Of a stretch of DNA of 64,000 nucleotides, positions 42,670-51,516 are shown piece after piece. The notes under the pieces are model-generated. The model had not been told where the DNA came from. It did no database searches and saw only the letters and a list, made by a program, of their open reading frames with translations. How positions within the stretch are numbered: the stretch's first letter is position 1; the number at the start of each line of letters is the position of its first letter. The position numbers were made by a program, and so were the translations under genes. Source of the DNA: Planctomycetaceae bacterium (lineage in GTDB: Bacteria; Planctomycetota; Planctomycetia; Pirellulales; Pirellulaceae); NCBI GenBank assembly GCA_024638965.1, contig JAHEJI010000002.1, positions 16,152 to 80,151 on the forward strand, read 5' to 3'.

Positions 42670-43239
42670 ATGGCAAAGTCACCAGAAGAAATGGCAGCAG
42701 CGATGGTTGCCAACCTGAAAGAGAAGACCGGCAAATCCCTGGATCAATGGTTGAAAATTACTGGAAAAGCCAAACTGGAAAAACATGGACAGATCGTAAA
42801 GATGCTGAAGGCCGATCATGGCGTAACCCATGGGTTTGCGAATCTGATCGCCCATCACACACTTGCAAGCGATACCGTTACCGGAAACAAGGATGACAAC
42901 CAACTCGTTGATGCACAATATTCGGGAGAAAAAGAATCGCTTCGACCGATTTATGACGCCCTGATTGCCATGGTTAAAAAGCTGGGAAGCGACGTTGAAA
43001 TCTCACCCAAGAAGGCCTATGTCAGTCTCCGGCGCAACAAACAGTTTGGGTTGATTCAGCCCTCGACAAAAACGCGGGTCGACGTTGGCATTAACATCAA
43101 GGGCGAAAAACCGGCGGGTCGCCTTGAGGCGAGTGGTAGTTTCAACAGCATGGTTTCACACCGTGTCCGCATCGAAAACAAAAAAGAAGTCAACGCGGAA
43201 CTCAAAAAGTGGCTAAAAAAAGCGTATGACGCCTCTTAA
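42670..43239 (+). CDS. DUF4287/DUF5655-type protein
   Basis: A 189-residue soluble protein from the ATG at 42670, with GAGGAAAAG as ribosome-binding site. The first 80 residues (EEMAAAMVANLKEKTGKSLDQWLK, HGVTHGFANLIAHHTL) fit DUF4287. The second half (IYDALIAMVKKLGSDVEISPKKAYVSLRR, TKTRVDVGINIKG) fits a DUF5655-like domain. Both are widespread but uncharacterised. The next gene starts 14 bases before its stop, so the two are translationally coupled. Confidence 0.85.
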   Translation: MAKSPEEMAAAMVANLKEKTGKSLDQWLKITGKAKLEKHGQIVKMLKADHGVTHGFANLIAHHTLASDTVTGNKDDNQLVDAQYSGEKESLRPIYDALIAMVKKLGSDVEISPKKAYVSLRRNKQFGLIQPSTKTRVDVGINIKGEKPAGRLEASGSFNSMVSHRVRIENKKEVNAELKKWLKKAYDAS

Positions 43240-44191
43240 GAAACGGCCAAACCATCCTGATGGAAAACCAAATTGGATTTCACGACTGGGCCGGATCGTC
43301 TTGTGGATCGTGGCGGTTTTTGGCTCTCTGATCTCATTCCCAAATGTTTTTCCATGGGTTTTGTTCGGTTGGCTGGCTTATTATTGCTATTTGTCGTTTC
43401 GTCAACGGACTAGCTGGCTTCCACTCGCCATCTGTCTGGCGTTGATCGCGATAAAACTCCCTGAACCGACCCTTTGGCTATTTCTGTTTGCGATCGTGTT
43501 GATCCTTCAACTTTGGAATCCAAATTTCGTGGTACAGACCCGGACCGTGTTACCCTGGATTTGTTGGGCTGTTTATGCGACATCGTTTTGGTGGGGGAAA
43601 GAAACAAGTTTTCAAACCAAAGTTGAATCCGGCAGGCCGGTCGTTTGCCTGGGCGATAGTTTGACGGACTATGGTTATCCACAGGAACTTGAAAAACTCA
43701 TTTCGGCGCCGGTAAGAGATTTTGGATTCAACGGATACACGACGAGCGATGCGGTCAAACTGTTACCTGAGATTATTGCGCTAAATCCGCAAGCCGTGAT
43801 CATCGAATTGGGAGGTCATGACTACAACAAGGATCACAAACCCAGGTTAGCAACTCTCCAAAACCTTGAGCATATTATCGACGAATGCCAAAAATCCGGG
43901 GCACGAATCGTGCTTGTTGAAATCCCACGCGGCTTTATCGTGGACCCGTACTATGGGCTCGAACGTCAATTAGCTCGTCAAAAGGACCTACAACTGATTC
44001 CCGATTCGATGATTCGAAACATCGTCTTTTGGAGCCCAATCATACCGCCTGGCAGCTGGGTCGATGCCTCTTGGCGAAACAGCGATGATGGTCTTCATCC
44101 CAACAGTCGTGGCAACAAAATGATGGCCCAGCATGTTGCGACCGCATTGGCCGATGTCTTCGGAGACGAAATTCTAACAAACGATGAGTGA
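43226..44191 (+). CDS. Membrane-anchored SGNH/GDSL hydrolase
   Basis: A 321-residue protein. The first 130 residues hold several hydrophobic segments, then an SGNH domain: block I GDSLTDYG near 143, block III ELGGHDYNKDH near 195, and the final D-x-x-H in DDGLHPN near 290. It may hydrolyse lipid or carbohydrate esters at the membrane. The start lies inside the end of the preceding gene and its own end overlaps the HNH-like gene by 8 bases, indicating a three-gene operon. Confidence 0.88.
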   Translation: MTPLKKRPNHPDGKPNWISRLGRIVLWIVAVFGSLISFPNVFPWVLFGWLAYYCYLSFRQRTSWLPLAICLALIAIKLPEPTLWLFLFAIVLILQLWNPNFVVQTRTVLPWICWAVYATSFWWGKETSFQTKVESGRPVVCLGDSLTDYGYPQELEKLISAPVRDFGFNGYTTSDAVKLLPEIIALNPQAVIIELGGHDYNKDHKPRLATLQNLEHIIDECQKSGARIVLVEIPRGFIVDPYYGLERQLARQKDLQLIPDSMIRNIVFWSPIIPPGSWVDASWRNSDDGLHPNSRGNKMMAQHVATALADVFGDEILTNDE

Positions 44192-44477
44192 ATTGATCGG
44201 CGTTAAACCATGTCAACTTTGCGGACGATCCCTAAAGCGCGGAACGACCGAACACCACTTGATACCGCGAACCTGTCACAAAAATCGCTGGTTTCAAAAA
44301 AACTTTACGCGCGAAAGAATGAGCCAAACCATTGACGCTTGTCGTGATTGCCATGGCGCAATCCACCGCTTGATTCCCTGCGAAAAAGAAATTGGTCGAT
44401 GCTACAACACGATTAACACCTTGTTGGGACATCCTGAAATTGCCAAATTCGTCGACTGGGTCCGGCGGCAAAAATAG
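44184..44477 (+). CDS. Small HNH-like zinc protein
   Basis: A 97-residue protein with CQLCG near 10, EHHLIPR near 28 and CRDCHGAIH near 53. This is the layout of an HNH/ββα-metal fold with a four-cysteine zinc site. The middle segment is longer than in classic HNH nucleases. Whether it cuts DNA is uncertain. The last gene of the 42670-44477 operon, overlapping the hydrolase gene by 8 bases. Confidence 0.8.
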   Translation: MSELIGVKPCQLCGRSLKRGTTEHHLIPRTCHKNRWFQKNFTRERMSQTIDACRDCHGAIHRLIPCEKEIGRCYNTINTLLGHPEIAKFVDWVRRQK

Positions 44478-44527
44478 TTAGCGCCCTCCTTTTAAGTTAG
44501 AGATTGCTTTGGGTACAATCCGCGATC

Positions 44528-45466
44528 ATGAGTACAAATATATTTTGCGGCTGCATTCCGGCCTTAATGACACCCTGCAATGCTGACCGAACTCCCAATT
44601 ATTCGGCGCTCGTCGAAAAAGGCAGGCAATTGTTTGATGCCGGAATGACGGGCGTCGTTTATTGTGGGTCGATGGGCGATTGGCCGCTGCTCACGGAGGA
44701 CCAGCGACAAGAAGGTGTACGTCAACTATGCCAGGCTGGGCTTCCCGTCGTCGTAGGCACGGGCGCCATGAACACTCGCTCGGCCGCCGATCACTCAGCT
44801 CATGCTGCGTCCGTGGGAGCCAAAGGCTTGATGGTGATTCCTCGCGTGCTTTCCCGAGGAACTTCTGCAGCAGCTCAGCGAGATCATTTCGCCGCAATTC
44901 TGGGTGCGGCGCCTGAATTACCAGCTGTCATATACAACAGTCCGTATTACGGTTTTGAGACGAAGGCTGAATTGTTTTTTGACCTGCGACGCGAATTTTC
45001 CAATCTCGTTGGTTTCAAAGAATTCGGGGGAAGCGCCTCGCTCAGCTACGCGGCCGAACATATCACGAATGCTGACAGCGAGCTGACCTTGATGGTCGGA
45101 GTCGATACCCAGGTCTTTCATGGATTCGTCAATTGCGGCGCGACCGGCGCCATTACCGGGATAGGAAACGCGTTGCCGAAAGTCGTTTTGCACTTGGTAA
45201 AGCTTTGTGAGCAGGCCGCCGAAGGCGACTGCGAGGCTCGTCGATTGGCAAAAGAGCTTGAAACGGCGCTGATGGTTTTGTCGACATTCGATGAAGGTCC
45301 CGATCTCGTGCTCTTTTACAAATATCTGTTGGTGCTTAACGGCGAATCGGAGTACGAACTGCATTTCAACGAGACGGACGAATTGAGTCCCAGTCAAAAG
45401 GGATTCGTTGAGTCACAATACGATCTATTCAAGGCCTGGTGGAAAGCTTGGCCAGGCAAGCCGTAG
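44528..45466 (+). CDS. DHDPS-family enzyme, probable pyrroline-4-hydroxy-2-carboxylate deaminase
   Basis: A 312-residue TIM-barrel aldolase/deaminase with Schiff-base K164 (GFKEFGG), Y136/Y140 (IYNSPYYG) and the pyruvate loop GSMGDWPLLT. The DHDPS family includes several enzymes. Three neighbouring genes for hydroxyproline degradation make the deaminase that converts Δ1-pyrroline-4-hydroxy-2-carboxylate to 2-oxoglutarate semialdehyde the best assignment. A true DapA is unlikely here. Convergent with the dehydrogenase gene at 45529. Confidence 0.85.
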   Translation: MSTNIFCGCIPALMTPCNADRTPNYSALVEKGRQLFDAGMTGVVYCGSMGDWPLLTEDQRQEGVRQLCQAGLPVVVGTGAMNTRSAADHSAHAASVGAKGLMVIPRVLSRGTSAAAQRDHFAAILGAAPELPAVIYNSPYYGFETKAELFFDLRREFSNLVGFKEFGGSASLSYAAEHITNADSELTLMVGVDTQVFHGFVNCGATGAITGIGNALPKVVLHLVKLCEQAAEGDCEARRLAKELETALMVLSTFDEGPDLVLFYKYLLVLNGESEYELHFNETDELSPSQKGFVESQYDLFKAWWKAWPGKP

Positions 45467-45528
45467 TCGAGTCTGTCCCAGACTCGCGACAGCCCGGTAC
45501 AGGTTGAACAACAGTGTTCCGACCTCGC

Positions 45529-47121
45529 CTACGCGGTTGCCAATTCGGTGACGTTGGCCTGAGTCCAGATTCCGTCCACCCTTCGCCATGCGTTACATGG
45601 ATTTTCGTCTTGTAACACATCGGGCAAGCGGTGCGGGCGAATGTTGTCAAAACATTGCAACGCTGCGAAACGAAGAATCGAGCCGGGAATTCCCACGGCA
45701 GTGAAGCCAGGATGCCCCGTCGCGGGAAAAGGACCGCCATGATTCATGGCGGCCGTAACTGCAACCCCTGTTGGCATTTTGTCATTCAGTAACCGGCCAA
45801 CCCGTTGTCGCAAATCGGGAACAAGCTGGTCGTAGGCCTCGTCGTCATTGCCGTTCGACGCCGAGTAAATACACCCTGTCAAATTGCCTTCCAAAGAACA
45901 AATAACTTTTGCCGCTTGTTCAAGCGAGTCTGTTTTGACGATCAATGTCGAATTTCCAAACGCTTCTGTTTGCAAAACGTGGGGATTTGCCAGAAAACGG
46001 TCGCCGTCGATTTGAAGTACGGTATTGGCGTAACTGTAGCCTTCGCCGCCGCCCTCGGTTGCACCGCAAATTTGTTCTGCACCGGCGTTCTTTAACGTCT
46101 CGACGGCTGCGGCGAGTCCTTTTTGCCCGGATTCTGACAGTAACGTTCCCACCGGAGCTGCATTAAACTTCTCGGATAACGAATCAACGAAGCGGTCAGC
46201 CGGTTCACCTTTTTGGAGAATGACCAAGCCTGGATTGGTACAAAATTGTCCGGTTCCCATCAGGCAACTGCCAGTCATTTCCGCCACAATTTCATCGTAG
46301 CGTTCCTCGAGCGAGCCAGGCAAAATGACGACAGGGTTGATCGATGACAATTCGAGATAAATCGGTTTGCCAACAGAATCCGCGGCCGCCTTCAGTTTAA
46401 GTCCGGCATCACGACTGCCGGTGTAACCAATCGCGGCAAGTCTTGGATCGCGAGCAAGTTTTTCTCCGTCCGCGTGAGCCAACCTGTAAATCAGCTGAAC
46501 GGTTCCAGCTGGCATGCCCGATTCATCGGCAGCGGCCCGAGCTTCTTCCGCCAATAGTCGCGTCGTTCCGGGGTGCATTGAATTGGCTTTTGCGATCACA
46601 GGATTTCCAGCCGCAATTGCGGCCGCAAAATCTCCGCCGGAGATGCTCCCAAACGCGAGCGGGAAATTATTGGGACCAAATACCGCAACAGGCCCGATGG
46701 CAGCATAGAAGGAACGAATGTTGGTTTGTGTATCGATAACCGGAATGCACCAATTTGCCGATCGTGCTGCCGCAGCCGCTTGGCGGAGTTGGTCGGTGGT
46801 CCGCGGAAGTTCGCCCGACGCGAGTCTCGGTTCGACGGGATAAGCCGTTTCGCGGCTCGCAAGTTCGCAAATTTCAGCCGAGCGAGCATTGATTCGGTCG
46901 GCAAACGTTTCCAGAAAAGCGGCAATGGTTTCACGCGGAAGCTGACGAAGTTGTGCAAATGCCTTGGTCGCGGCATCAAGTGCAGCTTCGCATTCCGACC
47001 AGCTACTGACGGGGTAATTTTCGTTAATTTTAGCTGCTGCCCGCGGGTCTTCTGCCTGAAACGTTCCCGTTGCATCAGAGTCTCGCCATTGTCCGGCGAT
47101 CAGTACTTTATGAGTTGTCAT
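45529..47121 (-). CDS. 2-oxoglutarate semialdehyde dehydrogenase (KGSADH, type III-like)
   Basis: A 530-residue NAD(P)-dependent aldehyde dehydrogenase starting at the ATG at 47121. Catalytic C294 (GTGQFCTNPG) and E257 (YLELSSINPV) are present, with NNFPLAFGSISGGD in the cofactor region. The ELSSINPVV form is typical of KGSADH enzymes from hydroxyproline clusters. It oxidises the semialdehyde to 2-oxoglutarate, the last step of the pathway. It is divergent from the epimerase gene; the 209-base gap between them should hold both promoters. Confidence 0.9.
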   Translation of the reverse strand: MTTHKVLIAGQWRDSDATGTFQAEDPRAAAKINENYPVSSWSECEAALDAATKAFAQLRQLPRETIAAFLETFADRINARSAEICELASRETAYPVEPRLASGELPRTTDQLRQAAAAARSANWCIPVIDTQTNIRSFYAAIGPVAVFGPNNFPLAFGSISGGDFAAAIAAGNPVIAKANSMHPGTTRLLAEEARAAADESGMPAGTVQLIYRLAHADGEKLARDPRLAAIGYTGSRDAGLKLKAAADSVGKPIYLELSSINPVVILPGSLEERYDEIVAEMTGSCLMGTGQFCTNPGLVILQKGEPADRFVDSLSEKFNAAPVGTLLSESGQKGLAAAVETLKNAGAEQICGATEGGGEGYSYANTVLQIDGDRFLANPHVLQTEAFGNSTLIVKTDSLEQAAKVICSLEGNLTGCIYSASNGNDDEAYDQLVPDLRQRVGRLLNDKMPTGVAVTAAMNHGGPFPATGHPGFTAVGIPGSILRFAALQCFDNIRPHRLPDVLQDENPCNAWRRVDGIWTQANVTELATA

Positions 47122-47330
47122 TTTGTTGTGCTCGTTAAGAATTTGTGGGCCATTGTTCGGGAGGGTGAGGCTCCTGCCGAACCGATCACACAGGACCCGG
47201 CGAGGGAATCGGTCTCCCCAATTAGGTAGGGATCCACAGACCATACCGTAAGTTGATATTGCGCACAAAATACAATAATATCCCCGCATTGCAAGTGAAA
47301 CCGAAACCGGGCCGTATTCTTACTCAAACC

Positions 47331-48275
47331 ATGAAACGAATTCAAGTTATCGATTCCCACACGGGTGGCGAACCAACTCGCATCATTGTTGAGGGTGGCC
47401 CGGAGCTGGGAACCGGTCCGATCGTCGAGCGGATGACGGTCTTTCAGGACCAGTATGACGAGATTCGGAGCGCGGTTGTCAATGAACCACGTGGATCCGA
47501 CGTGCTGGTGGGCGGGCTGCTGTGCCGGCCGGTAGACGATTCAAATTCGGCTGGGATTATTTTTTTCGATACGGCAGGGTTTCTTGGAATGTGCGGCCAC
47601 GGCACGATCGGACTAATGGTAACGTTAAAGCACATGGGCCAAATCGAAGTTGGTCGCCACCGCCTTGAGACCCCTGTTGGCGTGATTGAAGCGGAAATTG
47701 ATCAAACTGGAAAAGTCACCGTCCAAAATGTGCCGAGTTACCGGCTGGATCACGAGATCGCGGTAGAGGTGCCCAACTACGGGACGGTCGTCGGTGACGT
47801 TGCCTGGGGCGGCAATTGGTTTTTTCTGGTGAAAAAGACCTCCGAAGTACTTTTGGTCGAAAATGCTCGGCACCTCTTGGACGTCACGATCCAGATTCGT
47901 GATGCTCTCAAGAAGCAAGGGATCACCGGAACAAACGGCGCCTACATCGATCACATCGAACTTTACGGGTCCCCAGTGGACTCGAAAAACCACAGTCGGA
48001 ATTTCGTGTTGTGTCCCGGCAGTTCCTATGACCGTTCTCCTTGTGGAACCGGGACGAGCGCAAAACTTGCCTGTCTGGCGGCAGACGGCAAGCTGGCCCC
48101 CGGTGAAATCTGGCGGCAGGAGAGTATCATTGGCAGCGTGTTTGAATGTTCCTATCAACCCGTTTCCAACGGCGAAGGTATCGTGCCGTCGATAGGTGGC
48201 TCAGCTCATGTCTGCGCCGAGTCGACTTTGCTGCTTGATCCGATGGATCCGTTGTGCATGGGAATCCGCTCGTGA
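47331..48275 (+). CDS. 4-hydroxyproline 2-epimerase (proline racemase family)
   Basis: A 314-residue enzyme from the ATG at 47331. Both catalytic cysteines are present: C88 (GMCGHGTIG) and C238 (SPCGTGTSAK). Two cysteines mark racemase/epimerase members, whereas dehydratases have threonine at the second position or serine at the first. It converts trans-4-hydroxy-L-proline to cis-4-hydroxy-D-proline, the first step of the pathway. The oxidase gene overlaps its stop codon (GTGA), so the two are translationally coupled. Confidence 0.92.
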   Translation: MKRIQVIDSHTGGEPTRIIVEGGPELGTGPIVERMTVFQDQYDEIRSAVVNEPRGSDVLVGGLLCRPVDDSNSAGIIFFDTAGFLGMCGHGTIGLMVTLKHMGQIEVGRHRLETPVGVIEAEIDQTGKVTVQNVPSYRLDHEIAVEVPNYGTVVGDVAWGGNWFFLVKKTSEVLLVENARHLLDVTIQIRDALKKQGITGTNGAYIDHIELYGSPVDSKNHSRNFVLCPGSSYDRSPCGTGTSAKLACLAADGKLAPGEIWRQESIIGSVFECSYQPVSNGEGIVPSIGGSAHVCAESTLLLDPMDPLCMGIRS

Positions 48276-49531
48276 GCTCCAATAAAACTGAAAAAATTGT
48301 CGTCATTGGCGGTGGCGTGATCGGTGCCATGTGTGCATGGGATCTTTCCAAAGCGGGGTGCGATGTCACGATCGTGGAACGTGATCGATTTGGCGCGGCC
48401 TGTTCGCACGGCAATTGTGGTTACGTTTCGCCTAGCCATGTTTTGCCGCTGACGAGACCCGGAACGATCAGGAAAACACTCGGCTCGCTGTTGAAACCCA
48501 ATTCGCCGTTCGCGATCAAAACTCGGTTTTCACGAAGTTTCGCCAGGTGGCTTTGGAATTTCTCCCGGCGTTGTAACCAATCGGACATGCTCGCAGCCGC
48601 TGTGGGGCGCCATGAACTTTTGCAATCCTCAAAACTTCTTTATCAGGAACTAATCAAGAGCGAAAACATCGATTGCGAATGGCAAGAGCGAGGGTTGCTG
48701 TTTGTTTACGACACTGAGCAAGGGTTTGAAGAGTTTCGACATGCAAATGATTTGATCACGGAGCGTTTTGGAGTTTGTGCGAAGCCTTATGACGGCAAAC
48801 AGCTGGTCGAACTGGAACCGGCATTGAAGTCGGGGTTGGGAGGCGCATGGCATTATGAATGCGACTGTCACTTGCGACCCGACAAACTTCTTTCGGAAAT
48901 GCGTTCCAAACTGGAATCGCAAGGCGTCAAAATTGTCGAGTCAATGTCGATCGACCAATTCAAACGGGAAGCAGGCATCGCCAAAGCTGTTTCGGGGAAT
49001 AGCCTGACGATCGAAGCGGATCAGTTTGTCGTTGCGACGGGAGCCTTAACGCCTTTTTTGAACAAACACCTTGGCTGTCGGATTCCGATTGAACCCGGTA
49101 AAGGTTATTCAATTACGATGCCGACTCCCAAACAAATGCCTCGGATTCCAATGGTCTTTGAAGAGTCGCATGTTGCTGTTACGCCCATGAATTCGAAATA
49201 TCGCATCGGATCAACCATGGAATTTGTCGGCTATGATGATTCGATCCATCCAAAACGAATTGGGCTATTGAAGGCCGCAGCTGAAAAATATTTACACGAT
49301 CCTTATTGCGATCCGGTCGAAGAAGAATGGTTTGGCTGGCGTCCCATGACCTGGGACGGCAAGCCAATTCTCGATCGGTCACCTGTGATGAAAAATGTCT
49401 GGATTGCTGCCGGTCACAACATGCTTGGATTGAGTATGGCCGCGGGAACTGGTCGCTTGATGAAAGAATTGATCCTCGGGGAACCACCACATATCGATCC
49501 ATCCCATTATTCGTTGTCTCGGTTCAAGTAA
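48272..49531 (+). CDS. FAD-dependent D-hydroxyproline dehydrogenase/oxidase
   Basis: A 419-residue D-amino acid dehydrogenase-type flavoprotein. The GTG at 48272 overlaps the epimerase stop and puts the dinucleotide motif VVIGGGVIGAMCAWDLSKAG at residues 8-27. The C-terminal part has the GWRPMTWDGKPILDRSP and GHNMLGLSMAAGTGRL motifs of the DadA family. Its likely role is to oxidise cis-4-hydroxy-D-proline to Δ1-pyrroline-4-hydroxy-2-carboxylate. Coupled translation with the epimerase fits step 2 of the same pathway. Confidence 0.9.
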   Translation: MSSNKTEKIVVIGGGVIGAMCAWDLSKAGCDVTIVERDRFGAACSHGNCGYVSPSHVLPLTRPGTIRKTLGSLLKPNSPFAIKTRFSRSFARWLWNFSRRCNQSDMLAAAVGRHELLQSSKLLYQELIKSENIDCEWQERGLLFVYDTEQGFEEFRHANDLITERFGVCAKPYDGKQLVELEPALKSGLGGAWHYECDCHLRPDKLLSEMRSKLESQGVKIVESMSIDQFKREAGIAKAVSGNSLTIEADQFVVATGALTPFLNKHLGCRIPIEPGKGYSITMPTPKQMPRIPMVFEESHVAVTPMNSKYRIGSTMEFVGYDDSIHPKRIGLLKAAAEKYLHDPYCDPVEEEWFGWRPMTWDGKPILDRSPVMKNVWIAAGHNMLGLSMAAGTGRLMKELILGEPPHIDPSHYSLSRFK

Positions 49532-49560
49532 ATCGCTTCGTTTAGAAACCGCGTGGGAGC

Positions 49561-49730
49561 TCCAACCTCTCCCAGGTTTGGGAGAGTTCGACGTCTCAGC
49601 GTCGGGTGAGGGTTGTTGATTCCGCAAGGAATCTTTTCGTTTCCCTCTCCGGGACCCCCACGGGTCGTCGGGAAAGGGTGTCCAGTCGGGTTAAAGTAAG
49701 TACCATTCAGGCAACTCCCCGCGTGTGAAT
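49561..49730 (+). repeat. Dispersed repeat B, copy 3
   Basis: TCCAACCTCTCCCAGG, GACGTCTCAGCGTCGGGTGA and TTGTTGATTCCGCAAGGA match the first module of the copies at 1799 and 14806, in the same order, followed by TAAGTACCATTCAGGCAACT. The TTGGACAGC end is missing or diverged. The remaining bases before the peroxidase gene show nothing. Confidence 0.72.
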
Positions 49731-49906
49731 AGGCAATACGCCGCCCGTTAAGCCAGTTCGCGATTACCCGAAGGCCTACGGATACGCCGCTAAATACCGG
49801 CATCGATAAACGACGTTGGAAGCTATTTGAGGTGTAAATCGTTTGTATTTGTGCGATAATCCCAAGTCCAAAACGTATCGAAAGTTAGTTAAGAAGAAAG
49901 ACCCAA

Positions 49907-50524
49907 ATGAAGAACTTTGTAAATGTTGTTGTTGTTTTGTTTGTCGCGGCAACGACCTCGGTAGCGTTTGCCCAAACGACCGAAGAAGCAAAACAGACCA
50001 AACAGGATCAGGCCGCCACGGCTAAATCCGAAGTCCCCCCTGCCCTCAATTTCAAGATGAAATCTCTGGACGGCAAAGACGTCAACTTGGCTGACTACCT
50101 GGGTAATGTGGTCGTCTTCGTTAACGTCGCCAGCAAATGTGGCTTGACGCCACAATATGAACAACTTCAAGTACTGCACGAAAAATATGGCGCTAAAGGG
50201 CTCAAGATTGTGGGGATCCCCTGCAATCAGTTTGGCGGTCAAGAGCCTGGCACGGCCGATGAGATCAAAACGTTTTGCCAAAAAAACTACGGAGTAACTT
50301 TTGACATGCTGGCTAAGGTGGATGTCAACGGCGACGACCAGTGTGAACTTTACAAGCACCTGAATGCATTAGACATTCAGCCGAAGGGCAAAGGGAAAAT
50401 TCAGTGGAACTTTGAAAAGTACGTGATCGATAAGACTGGCAATCCGATTGCTCGATTCAGCCCACGTGCAAAACCTGACAGCGCCGAATTTATCGAGGTG
50501 ATCGAGACAGCCTTGGAAAAATAG
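49907..50524 (+). CDS. Exported glutathione peroxidase-family protein
   Basis: A 205-residue thiol peroxidase of the GPx family with an N-terminal signal peptide ending VAFAQ. The catalytic tetrad is C78 (ASKCGL, cysteine in place of selenocysteine), Q108 (CNQFGGQEP), and W167/N168 (WNFEKY). It reduces peroxides, probably with thioredoxin-like donors, outside the cytoplasmic membrane. It stands alone, with tRNA-Val 38 bases downstream. Confidence 0.93.
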   Translation: MKNFVNVVVVLFVAATTSVAFAQTTEEAKQTKQDQAATAKSEVPPALNFKMKSLDGKDVNLADYLGNVVVFVNVASKCGLTPQYEQLQVLHEKYGAKGLKIVGIPCNQFGGQEPGTADEIKTFCQKNYGVTFDMLAKVDVNGDDQCELYKHLNALDIQPKGKGKIQWNFEKYVIDKTGNPIARFSPRAKPDSAEFIEVIETALEK

Positions 50525-50561
50525 ACTAATCCGTCGCTCAGATTTGGAAAAAAGTCCGTGA

Positions 50562-50635
50562 GGGCGGCTAGCTCAGTTGGTTAGAGCGCAGCTTTCACAC
50601 GGCTGAGGTCACTGGTTCGAATCCAGTGTCGCCCA
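50562..50635 (+). tRNA. tRNA-Val(CAC), chromosomal consensus-like copy
   Basis: Fully canonical: acceptor GGGCGGC/GTCGCCC, U8, D arm GCTC/GAGC with GG in the loop, anticodon stem CAGCT/GGCTG with loop TTCACAC, T arm ACTGG/CCAGT, A73. It is an isolated gene, 19 kb from the array. Confidence 0.95.
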
Positions 50636-50656
50636 CTTAAGGCCAGAATCCGCGAT

Positions 50657-51403
50657 CTAGACATCCACAATCGCTTGATCTTCGGCGACGAAAACGTTTT
50701 CGAAAATCGGTTTGACCGATTCGATATCGAGCGGCGCAGCCGATTCGTCGAGGGGATTGATGTGCACGAGATAAAGGGCTTTCGCTGCCGCCTCCCTGGC
50801 GACGATTGCAACCGGCGTCAGGCAACTGTGTCCTGTCATTGTAGCGCGGTCTTCCCAGCCATCGGGAAAATAACATTCGTGAACTAGCGCATCAACGCCA
50901 CGAATGGATTCGATGTAAGAGGCGTCTTCACTGGCGACCGTGTCGGTGATGTACGCGACACTCGATTCTTGATGGTTCAGTCGAAATCCATGACTTCCGC
51001 CCGGATGATATTCAAGCGGTATCACTTCCACTGTCGTTGAATCGTTAACCTGACAAAATCGGCCGCTGAATGGTTCGATCTCAAAATTTGGTTTGACCGG
51101 AAACAGCAACGGATGGTAAAGGTGCTCCTTGATTGCAGCGATTTTTTCTTCGGCAACATGAACCGTCACACGGCTGATATTTTTCTCGTAAAGAATGTCG
51201 TAGAGAAACGTCATCCCGATGGAGTGGTCGAGGTGAACGTGTGAAAGAAAAATATCCAAAGTATCGGTTTGGATCAGATTGCGAGCACGAAACAGGCCCG
51301 TTCCGGCGTCAAAGATCACACCCAGTTCAGGCAGCATGATGCAGGCCGTCTGTCTGGAATTGTTTGGATGATAGCCGGTCGTGCCAAGAAAATGTAGCTT
51401 CAC
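50657..51403 (-). CDS. MBL-fold metallo-hydrolase (RNase Z-like)
   Basis: A 248-residue hydrolase from a GTG at 51403 (reads MKLHFLGTTGYHP). The metal motif HVHLDH is at 55-60. Further ligands are suggested by ITDTVASED and VHECYF, and the final VHINPL histidine. The layout recalls the phosphodiesterase/RNase Z group, but the substrate is unknown. A start at 51418 is possible. It is convergent with tRNA-Val. Confidence 0.85.
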   Translation of the reverse strand: MKLHFLGTTGYHPNNSRQTACIMLPELGVIFDAGTGLFRARNLIQTDTLDIFLSHVHLDHSIGMTFLYDILYEKNISRVTVHVAEEKIAAIKEHLYHPLLFPVKPNFEIEPFSGRFCQVNDSTTVEVIPLEYHPGGSHGFRLNHQESSVAYITDTVASEDASYIESIRGVDALVHECYFPDGWEDRATMTGHSCLTPVAIVAREAAAKALYLVHINPLDESAAPLDIESVKPIFENVFVAEDQAIVDV

Positions 51404-51516
51404 GTAAACGCCATACAAAAGCTCGAGAGACGCTACATCTTACGACAAACGGACCAAACGGCAAATGAGTCCGTTTTCCACACCTGCCTTTGGCTGTTTC
51501 TCGTCAACCGGGGAAA

